A stretch of DNA of 64,000 nucleotides. It comes from Flavobacterium sp. ACN6 (GTDB lineage Bacteria; Bacteroidota; Bacteroidia; Flavobacteriales; Flavobacteriaceae). Below the pieces are notes generated by a model. The model saw only the letters and a program-made list of their open reading frames with translations, was not told the DNA's origin and made no database searches. Positions 53,601 to 60,862 of the stretch are shown here, piece after piece. The first letter of the stretch is position 1, and each line of letters begins with the position of its first letter. The position numbers and the translations under genes were made by a program. The DNA lies in contig NZ_MRCQ01000005.1 in the NCBI RefSeq assembly GCF_002304005.1, positions 1 through 64,000 on the forward strand, written 5' to 3'.

Positions 53601-54307
53601 ATTTAGATATAATTCCGATTGTTATCCATGGCGCTTCAGAATTAATTCCGAAAGGTGATTTTGTCATTCATCATGGAAAATTGACGGTTTCTATTTTAAA
53701 AAGAATTACTCCAGATGATCATTCATTCGGAACAAATTATGCAGAAAGAAGCAAACAAATAAGTTCGTTCTTTAAAGCAGAATATCGAAAAATACGCGAG
53801 CAGTTTGAAGGTCCCGATTACTTCAAAAAAATGCTGATTGCCAGTTACGATTACAAAGAAATTGAAATTGGCAACAGTGTTAAAAAAGATTTACAACAAA
53901 ATCTAGAAACGTATTACAACTTAAATAAACACATTGAGCCAAAAGCAAAAATCCTGCATTTAGGAAACGATTATGGTCAGCTGGATGTTTTAATGGCTTT
54001 GCAGGAACCGCAGCGAAAGATATTTTCTTTTATTAATGAGGAAGAAAAGTTGCTGGTTGCAAAAACAAATTACATTGTAACAAAAAGAAAAATAGTATAT
54101 CTCGATCAATTCGAATCGAATCTTGACAATCAATTTGATGTTTTATTAATTTCTGATGAAAGTTATAAGAATGAGATTGAAAAAGTAATTCAAAATGTTT
54201 CTTTTGTAATTTTAGTAAATTGTTCTCTTTTAAAAAATCAGTTTCCAAATTTCGATTTTGAAATTGTTTCTGAAGAAAATAATTTAGTTGTTTTAAAGAA
54301 AAAATAA
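50627..54307 (+). CDS. Three-part fusion: MMPL exporter, PlsC-type acyltransferase, Rossmann methyltransferase-like tail
   Basis: This 1226-residue inner-membrane protein has an MMPL/RND exporter part (about 1-810) with two sets of TM segments and two periplasmic loops (first loop about 35-265; second about 450-660). A PlsC-like acyltransferase follows, with NHSSFIDI (NHX4D, near 898) and FPEGTRSE (near 966). A Rossmann-like tail (about 1095-1226) has KILHLGNDYGQLDVL, resembling a SAM-binding loop with the usual GxG pattern altered. The fusion joins acyl transfer and export in one chain, suiting delivery of a polyene lipid. Its stop overlaps the next ATG. Confidence 0.88.
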   Translation: MHQYFYAIHLFVNRRKSLSVFLAVLMLLVFGFFASRLKFEEDITKLIPTNDKTDVTAKVLKQLNFADKTTVIFKLEKNGSADDLKEMASQFSDSVSKSCKPFITGIQGKIDEENIQETIDFVYNNLPLFLDDKDYQNIQQKLQKDSIAATVQGNYKSIISPSGFVTKDFILRDPFGISFIALKKLQQLNIGDDFTLDNGFVMTKDKKKLLLFITSNIPSSETDQNTIFAEKLRSIQENLNQKYKGKTSINYFGSALIAVANANQIKSDIILTTSIAMFTLMLILILFYRKILIPLIIFLPTVFGGLFAVAFLYFVREQISAISLGIGSILLGITIDYSIHILTHYKHNSDVKTLYKDITMPVIMSSSTTAVAFLCLLFVKSDALNDLGIFAAVIVMATGVFSLLIVPHLYKPKENPAEHKKNVIDKMAHFSFHNNKILIGLCVIITIICCFTYNDVGFNNDLSQLNFIPKDIKNAEKELEESTSLTSKTIYVASYGKSMEEALQHNTQLFGDLTADKQHDKILNFSSIGGIVLSQKAQLQKIEKWNSFWTSQKKQFVQSELINEGSKLGFKPTTYNLFFDHLNFNFKPITADDYLKIKALQLQEFITEKNGFYTISSLVKVAPEQRDAFVKSASVKENVIAIDRQQMNETFFSTLKTDFNSLVNYSFVAVILILFFFFRRIELVIISCIPIALTGIVTAGIMGIFGIQMNIFSIIVCTLIFGHGVDFSIFMTSALQKEYSTGVNEIAVYRTSIILAVITTILGIGAMIFAKHPALTSISAVSLIGVFAALIITFIFYPILFKLFLSNRPKKGNPPFQLRTFTHGVISFAYYGLGGIVMSILSFTIMPILPINKKAKMKGFRYVISKFMKSVLYSNPFIRKNVINNFNETFEKPAVIIANHSSFIDILTIGMLSPKIIFLVSDWVYNSPIFGGVVRKAGFYPVSEGLEGGVEHLRKKIEEGYSLMIFPEGTRSENNAIKRFHKGAFFLADEFNLDIIPIVIHGASELIPKGDFVIHHGKLTVSILKRITPDDHSFGTNYAERSKQISSFFKAEYRKIREQFEGPDYFKKMLIASYDYKEIEIGNSVKKDLQQNLETYYNLNKHIEPKAKILHLGNDYGQLDVLMALQEPQRKIFSFINEEEKLLVAKTNYIVTKRKIVYLDQFESNLDNQFDVLLISDESYKNEIEKVIQNVSFVILVNCSLLKNQFPNFDFEIVSEENNLVVLKKK

Positions 54308-55824
54308 TGAAAAAGCAGTACGATGTAGTCATAATTGGCAGCGGTTTAGGCGGATTGGTTTCTGCCGTTATTCTGGCAAAAGAAGGCTACAGCGTTTGTG
54401 TGCTCGAAAAAAACAATCAATACGGCGGCAATCTCCAAACTTTTGTTAGAGATAAAACTATTTTTGACACGGGAATTCATTATATCGGAGGTTTAGGCGA
54501 GGGCCAAAATCTAAATCAATATTTTAAATATATTGGAATAATGGATCATTTAAATCTGAAAAAATTAGATGAAAATGGTTTTGATATTATTTCTTTTGAA
54601 GATGATAAAATCGAATATCCGCATGCGCAGGGCGTCGAAAATTTTATTGAACAATTAGCGAATTACTTTCCCGAAGAAAGAGAAAACCTTTTCAACTACT
54701 GTCAGAAAATAAAAGAAGTCTGCAAAGCTTTTCCTCTCTACAATTTAGAATCTGACGGAAAATATGATGCCGAAATTCTAACGCTTAACGCAAAAGAAAC
54801 AATCGATTCTTTTACGCAAAATGAAAAATTAAAAGCCGTTTTGGCGGGATCCAATTTTCTTTACGCTGGGATTACCGAAAAATCACCTTTTTATGTACAC
54901 GCTCTGATTGTCAATTCGTATATTGAAAGTTCTTGGCGCTGTATAAATGGAGGCAGTCAGATAACGAAGCAACTTCTGAAACAACTTAAAAAATACGGAG
55001 GCGAATTTTTTAAACATAAAGAAGTAACCAAATTTGAAGTTGAAAACCAAAAAGTCAATTCGGTAAAAATAAAAGACGGTTCTGAAGTTTCGGGAACGTA
55101 TTTTATTTCTAACATCGAACCTAAAACGACTTTGAAAATGGCGGGTCAGGAAAACTTCCGAAAACCATTTTTCAATAGAATTCAAAACCTCGAAAGTGTA
55201 CTTTCTGCATTTAGTCTTTATATCGTTTTTAAACCCAAAACTTTCAAATATATCAATCATAATTATTATCATTTTAAAAGTGCCAATGATGTTTGGACCG
55301 CTTATGATTATGACGAAAATTCATGGCCCAAAACTTTTATGGCTTCAATGAATCCGTCGCAAAAAGACGAAGAATGGGCAGACGGAATGACTTTTTTAAC
55401 GTACATGAAATATGATGAAGTTAAAACTTGGGCAAATACTTTTAATACCACTTTTGAAGAAAACGATCGAGGTGAAAGTTACGAGGAATTCAAAGCCAAA
55501 AAAGCAGCTGCATTTTTAGCTGAAATAGAGAAAAAATTTCCGGAAATCAAAGACTGCATAAAATCGGTACATACTTCTACCCCGCTTTCGTATCGCGATT
55601 ATATTGGCGGTGACGGCGGTAATATGTACGGTTATGTTAAAGATTCTAATAATCCGATGAAAACCTTAATTCCGTCTAAAACTAAACTTGAAAATCTGTA
55701 TCTTACAGGCCAAAGTATTAACATGCACGGTGTCTTGGGTGTTACGGTTGGGGCGGTTGTAACTTGCTCTGAAATTGTAGGAAAAGAATATCTGCTGGAA
55801 AAAATTAAAAAAGCATCTGAATAA
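54307..55824 (+). CDS. CrtI-like FAD-dependent desaturase/isomerase
   Basis: This 505-residue flavoprotein has the dinucleotide motif IIGSGLGGLVSA and YGGNLQTF, and the C-terminal YLTGQSINMHGVLGVTVGA typical of phytoene desaturase/carotenoid isomerase relatives. It may isomerise or desaturate the polyene chain, or oxidise the alkyl resorcinol. It is coupled by a one-base overlap to the exporter fusion. The exact reaction is unknown. Confidence 0.87.
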   Translation: MKKQYDVVIIGSGLGGLVSAVILAKEGYSVCVLEKNNQYGGNLQTFVRDKTIFDTGIHYIGGLGEGQNLNQYFKYIGIMDHLNLKKLDENGFDIISFEDDKIEYPHAQGVENFIEQLANYFPEERENLFNYCQKIKEVCKAFPLYNLESDGKYDAEILTLNAKETIDSFTQNEKLKAVLAGSNFLYAGITEKSPFYVHALIVNSYIESSWRCINGGSQITKQLLKQLKKYGGEFFKHKEVTKFEVENQKVNSVKIKDGSEVSGTYFISNIEPKTTLKMAGQENFRKPFFNRIQNLESVLSAFSLYIVFKPKTFKYINHNYYHFKSANDVWTAYDYDENSWPKTFMASMNPSQKDEEWADGMTFLTYMKYDEVKTWANTFNTTFEENDRGESYEEFKAKKAAAFLAEIEKKFPEIKDCIKSVHTSTPLSYRDYIGGDGGNMYGYVKDSNNPMKTLIPSKTKLENLYLTGQSINMHGVLGVTVGAVVTCSEIVGKEYLLEKIKKASE

Positions 55825-55831
55825 TTGAATC

Positions 55832-57496
55832 ATGAAAAGCCGAGTTACTTATTTCTTCCTTATCGGTTTTTTCAGTCTGTTGATTTCCTGCGGTACATCA
55901 AAATCAAAACATCATAAACCCGATATTGCGGCTTATAATTCGACAAAACCTGTTGTCGAGAAATTATCTGACAGCGCTTTTATCTCTGGAAAAAATTCGT
56001 TTTTAAAAAATAAACAAGGCCTTTGGGAATTATACGTCGAAGGCGATCCGCTTGAAATTGGTTTGACAACTGGAGCCTTAACCGACTCCCTTTTGAAAAA
56101 ACAACAGCGCATTTTTTTCTCCAAAATAACCGATTTTATTCCGTCCAAATTTCAGCAGAAAATGCTTCGTCAGTTTTTAAAATGGTACAATCGAAAATTA
56201 TATTTGAATGTTCCAAATGAATATCAGACGGAAATTTACGGTGTTTCGCAATATACTTCGAACGAATTTGATAATATCGCACCGCAATATCAGCGCAGTT
56301 TATATTTGCACGCCGCACACGATATTGGCCACGCACTGCAGGATTTAGCTTTAGTTGGCTGTTCTTCGTTTGCGGCTTGGAACGAAAAATCGGAAGATGG
56401 AAATTTAATTCTCGCTCGAAATTTTGATTTTTATGTGAATGACGCTTTCGCGGAAAATAAAATAGCGGCCTTTATAAAACCAAAAGAAGGTTATCCTTTT
56501 ATGATGGTTACCTGGCCGGGAATGATCGGAGCGGTTTCTGGAATGAATTACGAAGGATTGACTGTAACTATAAATGCTTCAAAATCTAAAATTCCGTTGA
56601 GCGCGAAAACTCCGATTTCGATTTTGACGCGTGAAATTTTACAGCATGCCAAGAATTTAAACGAAGCCATAGCCATTGCAAAAAAGAGAAAAGTATTTGT
56701 TTCTGAATCTATTATGGTAGGAAGTGCCATTGACAACAAAGCCATTTTAATTGAAGTTTCGCCCAATAAAATGGATGTTTATGATGTTCAGAACAGCGAT
56801 CAATTAATCTGTTCGAATCATTTTCAAGGAGAAGCTTTTGCAGCCGATAAACGAAATCAAGAGCAAATTTTGAATAGCCATTCTGAATATCGATTGGAAA
56901 GAATGCAAGAATTACTGTCTGAAAATCCGAAAGTAAATCCTGAAATTGCTTCCCAAATTCTTCGAAATAAAGACGGCTTACAAAACATTTCTTTAGGATA
57001 CGGAAATGAAAAAGCACTCAATCAACTGCTCGCACATCACGGAATTATTTTTAAACCTAAAGAAAAATTAGTCTGGGTTTCTGCAAATCCATATCAATTG
57101 GGTGAATTTGTATGTTATGATTTGAATTCCATTTTTGGTGAAAATAAAAATGGCGCTGTATCTTTTCAAAAAGAAAATCTTAATATTGCCAAGGATCCAT
57201 TTTTGGAAACTACTGCTTTTCAGAATTTTAAAAAGTTTAAAATTGAAGATCATAAAATAGATTCGCTTCTGGAAAAGAAAGAAACTATTTCTCCAGAATT
57301 CATTCCAAATTATCAATCGTTAAACCCCGATTATTGGGTTGTATATTATAAGGCAGGATTGTACTTTTACCAAAAAAAGGAATATCTGCAGGCCAAGCTT
57401 AATTTTGAAAAAGCTTTAAGCCATGAAATTACTACAGTTCCTGAAAAAGAAAAGATTGAAAAATATTTAAAAAAAGTCAAAAGAAAATTACAATGA
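55832..57496 (+). CDS. C45-type acyltransferase/hydrolase lipoprotein with TPR-like tail
   Basis: MKSRVTYFFLIGFFSLLISCG is a lipoprotein signal (Cys20), so the protein is anchored outside the cytoplasm. The central domain belongs to the acyl-CoA:6-aminopenicillanate acyltransferase (C45, Ntn) family: LVGCSSFAAW with nucleophile Cys177, LARNFDF and MMVTWPGMIGAVSGMN (in part). In this family the Cys is normally exposed by self-cleavage. A TPR-like helical hairpin ends the protein. It could transfer or release acyl groups in the envelope, an alternative to the BtrH-like protein for the flexirubin ester step. Confidence 0.82.
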   Translation: MKSRVTYFFLIGFFSLLISCGTSKSKHHKPDIAAYNSTKPVVEKLSDSAFISGKNSFLKNKQGLWELYVEGDPLEIGLTTGALTDSLLKKQQRIFFSKITDFIPSKFQQKMLRQFLKWYNRKLYLNVPNEYQTEIYGVSQYTSNEFDNIAPQYQRSLYLHAAHDIGHALQDLALVGCSSFAAWNEKSEDGNLILARNFDFYVNDAFAENKIAAFIKPKEGYPFMMVTWPGMIGAVSGMNYEGLTVTINASKSKIPLSAKTPISILTREILQHAKNLNEAIAIAKKRKVFVSESIMVGSAIDNKAILIEVSPNKMDVYDVQNSDQLICSNHFQGEAFAADKRNQEQILNSHSEYRLERMQELLSENPKVNPEIASQILRNKDGLQNISLGYGNEKALNQLLAHHGIIFKPKEKLVWVSANPYQLGEFVCYDLNSIFGENKNGAVSFQKENLNIAKDPFLETTAFQNFKKFKIEDHKIDSLLEKKETISPEFIPNYQSLNPDYWVVYYKAGLYFYQKKEYLQAKLNFEKALSHEITTVPEKEKIEKYLKKVKRKLQ

Positions 57497-58779
57497 TTCC
57501 AGCAATAGAAAAAGATTCTTTAGAAGAAATTAAAATTTTTCAAGAACAAAAATTAGTCTCACTTTTAGAATATATCAGTCAAAATTCTCCTTTTTACAAA
57601 AGACTTTTTGCGGGACAAAATATTGATATTTCAAAAGTGAAAACGCTGGAAGATTTACAATTTCTACCTGTTACCACAAAAGAAGATTTACAGCAGTATA
57701 ATGATGATTTTTTGTGTGTTCCGCAGCATCAAATTATAGATTATGCTTCGACTTCTGGAACTTTGGGCGATCCTGTAACTTTTGGTTTAACTGATTCAGA
57801 TCTAGATCGATTGGCTTATAACGAAGCGATTTCTTTTGCATGCGCTGGAATTGCAGAAGGCGATGTGGTACAATTAATGACCACAATTGACAGAAAATTT
57901 ATGGCTGGTTTAGCTTATTTTCTCGGTCTCAGAAAACTGAAAGTTGGAGTAATTCGTGTTGGTGCGGGAATTCCAGAAATGCAGTGGGATTCTATTTTAA
58001 AATACAATCCGTCTTATTTAATTACGGTTCCTTCTTTTCTTCTAAAACTAATTGAATACGCTGAAGCTCACGGAATTGATTATAATAATTCAAGTATAAA
58101 AGGCGCTGTCTGCATTGGAGAATCTTTGAGAGAACAGGATTTTTCTATGAATATTTTATCGAAAAAAATTACCGATAAATGGAATATTAAGCTGTTTTCG
58201 ACTTATGCTTCGACAGAAATGAGTACGGCTTTTACAGAATGTGAACACGGAAAAGGCGGGCATCATCATCCAGAATTGATTATTGTTGAAGTCTTGGATG
58301 AAGAAAATCAGCCTGTAAAAAATGGAGAAACCGGCGAACTGACTTTTACAACTTTAGGAATTGAAGCCATGCCTTTATTACGTTTTAAAACTGGCGATAT
58401 TGTTCAGCTTCACAACGAACCTTGTGCGTGCGGCAGAAATACTTTGCGTGTTGGTCCAGTTGTCGGCCGTAAAAAACAAATGATCAAATATAAAGGAACA
58501 ACGCTTTATCCGCCAGCGATGAACGATGTTTTGAGTAGTTTTGATACTATCGAAAATCATCTTATTGAAATCTCTACAAACGATTTAGGAACAGATGAAA
58601 TCCTGATTAAAATTGCCACAAAAAATCAAACTCCAGAATTTCTGCAAGAAATTAAAGATCACTTTAGAGCCAAATTAAGAGTAACTCCCAAAATAGAATT
58701 TGCTTCAAAAGAAGTTTTAAATCCACTGGTTTTCAATCCAATGAGTCGTAAACCAATTCGGTTTTTTGATTATCGTTAA
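57493..58779 (+). CDS. Aryl-acid ligase, PaaK-like (AMP-binding), probable 4-coumarate activator
   Basis: This 428-residue adenylating enzyme has the PaaK-type core: YASTSGTLGDPVTFGLT (phosphate loop), STYASTEMSTAF, LLRFKTGDIVQL and the C-terminal RVGPVVGRKKQMIKYKG (in part). Cys/His clusters (CEHGKGGHHHPE and CACGR) may bind zinc as in related ligases. With tyrosine ammonia-lyase in the same cluster, it most likely activates 4-coumarate and loads it on an ACP. The start overlaps the previous stop by 4 bases. Confidence 0.87.
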   Translation: MIPAIEKDSLEEIKIFQEQKLVSLLEYISQNSPFYKRLFAGQNIDISKVKTLEDLQFLPVTTKEDLQQYNDDFLCVPQHQIIDYASTSGTLGDPVTFGLTDSDLDRLAYNEAISFACAGIAEGDVVQLMTTIDRKFMAGLAYFLGLRKLKVGVIRVGAGIPEMQWDSILKYNPSYLITVPSFLLKLIEYAEAHGIDYNNSSIKGAVCIGESLREQDFSMNILSKKITDKWNIKLFSTYASTEMSTAFTECEHGKGGHHHPELIIVEVLDEENQPVKNGETGELTFTTLGIEAMPLLRFKTGDIVQLHNEPCACGRNTLRVGPVVGRKKQMIKYKGTTLYPPAMNDVLSSFDTIENHLIEISTNDLGTDEILIKIATKNQTPEFLQEIKDHFRAKLRVTPKIEFASKEVLNPLVFNPMSRKPIRFFDYR

Positions 58780-58888
58780 AGGTACAAAGTTGCAAAGGTT
58801 CAGAGGTTCATAGGTTTCTTAAACCTAAAAAAGCATTTCATTTGTGAAAAACCTTTGCAACTTTGTCCCTCTGAACCTTTGAACCTCA
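58780..58888. repeat. Inverted repeat between the ligase and dus genes
   Basis: GGTACAAAGTTGCAAAGGTT and AGAGGTTC on the left can pair with GAACCTTTGAACCTC and AACCTTTGCAACTTTGTCC on the right. It lies at the end of the pigment cluster and may terminate it. Confidence 0.65.
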
Positions 58889-58889
58889 A

Positions 58890-58923
58890 TTTGGTACAAA
58901 TTGAACTAAATGTTGTAATTTTG
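58890..58923 (+). promoter_or_regulatory. Complete flavobacterial promoter of dus
   Basis: TTTG at 58890-58893, a 22-base spacer and TAATTTTG at 58916-58923 fit the TTG-N17-23-TAnnTTTG consensus. The ATG at 58933 begins only ten bases after the -7 element, so the message should be leaderless or nearly so. Confidence 0.75.
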
Positions 58924-58932
58924 CAAAAAATA

Positions 58933-59931
58933 ATGAAGATGGTCAAAATTGGCAACATAGAATTACCCGAATTTCCTTTACTATTAGCACCGATGGAAGA
59001 TGTTAGTGATCCGCCGTTTCGCAGATTATGCAAAACGCACGGAGCCGACATGATGTATTCTGAATTTATTTCGTCGGAAGGATTAATTCGTGATGCTATA
59101 AAAAGCCGTATGAAACTGGATATTTTTGATTATGAACGTCCAGTGGGAATCCAGATTTTTGGTGGTGATGAGGAAGCAATGGAAATGTCTTCTAAAATTG
59201 TTTCTACAGTAAAACCAGATTTAGTAGATATCAATTTTGGATGTCCAGTAAAAAAAGTAGTTTGTAAAGGTGCTGGTGCAGGAGTTTTAAAAGATGTTGA
59301 TTTGATGGTACGTTTGACACAAGCGGTTATTAAAGGAACTGATCTGCCTGTCACAGTAAAGACGCGTTTAGGCTGGGATGAAAGTTCTATTAATATTGAT
59401 GAAGTTGCAGAAAGACTTCAGGATATTGGAGTTCAAGCTTTGACCATTCACGCCAGAACACGTGCGCAGATGTACAAAGGCCATTCTGACTGGTCGCACA
59501 TTGCACGAGTAAAAAACAATCCAAGAATTACTATGCCTATTTTTGGAAACGGCGATATCGACAGTCCAGAGAAAGCATTACAATATAAAAACGAATACGG
59601 AATTGACGGAATCATGATTGGCCGTGCTGCAATTGGGTATCCGTGGATTTTTAACGAAATCAAGCATTTCTTTAAAACAGGTGAACATTTACCTGCTCCA
59701 ACGGTTATTGATCGCGTTGAAGCTGCGAGAAATCATTTAATGTGGTCAATGGAATGGAAAGGCGAACGTTTGGGAATTGTGGAAATGCGTCGTCATTATA
59801 CCAATTATTTCAAAGGAATTCACTCTTTTAAAGAATTCAAACAAAAATTAGTTACAACTGATGCGCCTCAAGATTTATTCAATATTATGAAAGAAATTGA
59901 GCAGGTTTATGCGGGTTATGAGTTTGTTTAG
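58933..59931 (+). CDS. dus: tRNA dihydrouridine synthase
   Basis: I start at 58933 (MKMVKIGNIELPEFPLLLAPM); the longer frame would place the promoter inside the gene, and an ATG six bases later is also possible. The 332-residue FMN enzyme reduces uridines of tRNA. It shows the opening LLLAPMEDVSDPPFRRL, the catalytic Cys in NFGCPVKKV, VTVKTRLGW, LTIHARTRAQMYKG and GNGDIDSPEKAL with IMIGRAAIGYPW. It resembles DusB types. A bidirectional terminator follows. Confidence 0.94.
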   Translation: MKMVKIGNIELPEFPLLLAPMEDVSDPPFRRLCKTHGADMMYSEFISSEGLIRDAIKSRMKLDIFDYERPVGIQIFGGDEEAMEMSSKIVSTVKPDLVDINFGCPVKKVVCKGAGAGVLKDVDLMVRLTQAVIKGTDLPVTVKTRLGWDESSINIDEVAERLQDIGVQALTIHARTRAQMYKGHSDWSHIARVKNNPRITMPIFGNGDIDSPEKALQYKNEYGIDGIMIGRAAIGYPWIFNEIKHFFKTGEHLPAPTVIDRVEAARNHLMWSMEWKGERLGIVEMRRHYTNYFKGIHSFKEFKQKLVTTDAPQDLFNIMKEIEQVYAGYEFV

Positions 59932-59948
59932 AAATAGAATATAATCTT

Positions 59949-60013
59949 TGTCAAAGTTTTGAACTTTGACAGAGAGCTGTAAACGAAAAGACCTTCAAAA
60001 TTTGAAGGTCTTT
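59949..60013. terminator. Bidirectional terminator between dus and the amidase gene (copy 1 of a duplicated segment)
   Basis: Two hairpins follow each other: TGTCAAAG with CTTTGACA (59949-59971), and AAAGACCTTCAAA with TTTGAAGGTCTTT (59987-60013) followed by T. The same two-hairpin segment recurs at 60772-60848 on the far side of the amidase gene. Confidence 0.9.
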
Positions 60014-60021
60014 TTATGATT

Positions 60022-60624
60022 TTATTTTATTGATTCTAAGATTTTGTCTGCAATTTCAGACTGCCCCTTTTCACTAGTTAGATAGTCTCTATCATTTTCA
60101 TTAGACAAATATCCCATTTCTAAAAGCACAACTGGGCATTCTGCATTTTTTAAAATAAAAAAAGGAGCTTCAGTTACTTTTCCTTTTTCAAGATTTCCAT
60201 TAATTGCAATTTTATCAATTACCGTTTCAGCAATTTGTTTTGATTGATCATGAAATGTTTCCTTTGAAGTAATATAAGCTCGTACTCCATTCGCTTTTAC
60301 ATTTCTATTAGTACTAATATGCAGAGAAATTACTAAATCTGGTTTTAGGTTGTTTATTTTGGAAACTCTTTCTGCTAAATCCATATTAACATCTCCGTCA
60401 CGAAGTAAAACAATTTCGACATTTGCATTCTTATTTAATTCCTTTATTTTCTTTGCGACTGCTTCAGTAATTGTTTTTTCCTCAAAACCTCGCACGTCGA
60501 CGCCAGCATCTTGACCACCGTGACCTGCATCAATAACAATAGTTTTTTTGTCTAATGTTGTGAAGGCAAGAAATCCAAACACTACTGCACTTAAAACTGA
60601 TAAAAATTGAATCTTTTTTTTCAT
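60022..60624 (-). CDS. N-acetylmuramoyl-L-alanine amidase (Amidase_3)
   Basis: This 200-residue zinc hydrolase cuts the bond between muramic acid and the peptide of peptidoglycan. An N-terminal membrane or signal segment (IQFLSVLSAVVFGFLAF) exports it. Zinc ligands are His35 in IDAGHGG, Glu48/49 in RGFEEKTI and His102 in ISLHIST, and the catalytic Glu169 lies in LLEMGYLSN. A TATATTTG element on the minus strand (60648-60655) is a likely -7 element. It is flanked by two copies of the dus gene end, which suggests later insertion at this place. Confidence 0.93.
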   Translation of the reverse strand: MKKKIQFLSVLSAVVFGFLAFTTLDKKTIVIDAGHGGQDAGVDVRGFEEKTITEAVAKKIKELNKNANVEIVLLRDGDVNMDLAERVSKINNLKPDLVISLHISTNRNVKANGVRAYITSKETFHDQSKQIAETVIDKIAINGNLEKGKVTEAPFFILKNAECPVVLLEMGYLSNENDRDYLTSEKGQSEIADKILESIK

Positions 60625-60647
60625 AGGAATTTCGTTTTTGGTTAATT

Positions 60648-60655
60648 CAAATATA
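60648..60655 (-). promoter_or_regulatory. Candidate -7 element of the amidase promoter
   Basis: On the minus strand it reads TATATTTG. A TTG lies about 26 bases further upstream (60684-60682), slightly beyond the usual spacing. Confidence 0.45.
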
Positions 60656-60746
60656 ACGAAAAAAAATTACGAAATATTGTACAAAACGACAACTGAATAC
60701 GTTTATTCTTTTGTTTGTAACAGAAAAACACAAACGATATTGTACT

Positions 60747-60848
60747 GGTTATGAGTTGATTAGAATCTATTAATCTTTGTCAAAGTTTTGAACTTTGACA
60801 AAGAGCTGTAAAACAAGAAGACCTTCAAAATTTTGAAGGTCTTTTTTT
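60747..60848 (+). pseudogene. Remnant of the dus 3' end with its terminator (copy 2)
   Basis: GGTTATGAGTT followed by a TTAG-type stop matches the last codons of dus (GYEF/V). It is followed by CTTTGTCAAAGTTTTGAACT, AGAGCTGTAAA and the ACCTTCAAAA hairpin, in the same order as at 59914-60013. The T run of this copy faces the plus strand although no plus-strand gene now precedes it, as expected for a former dus terminator. It may now serve the MATE gene from the other side. Confidence 0.65.
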
Positions 60849-60862
60849 TACTTATCTTATAA

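Noticed and set aside
58855-58932. 26-residue extension of the dus product
   Set aside because: It would place a complete promoter inside the coding region and has no match to the family N-terminus.
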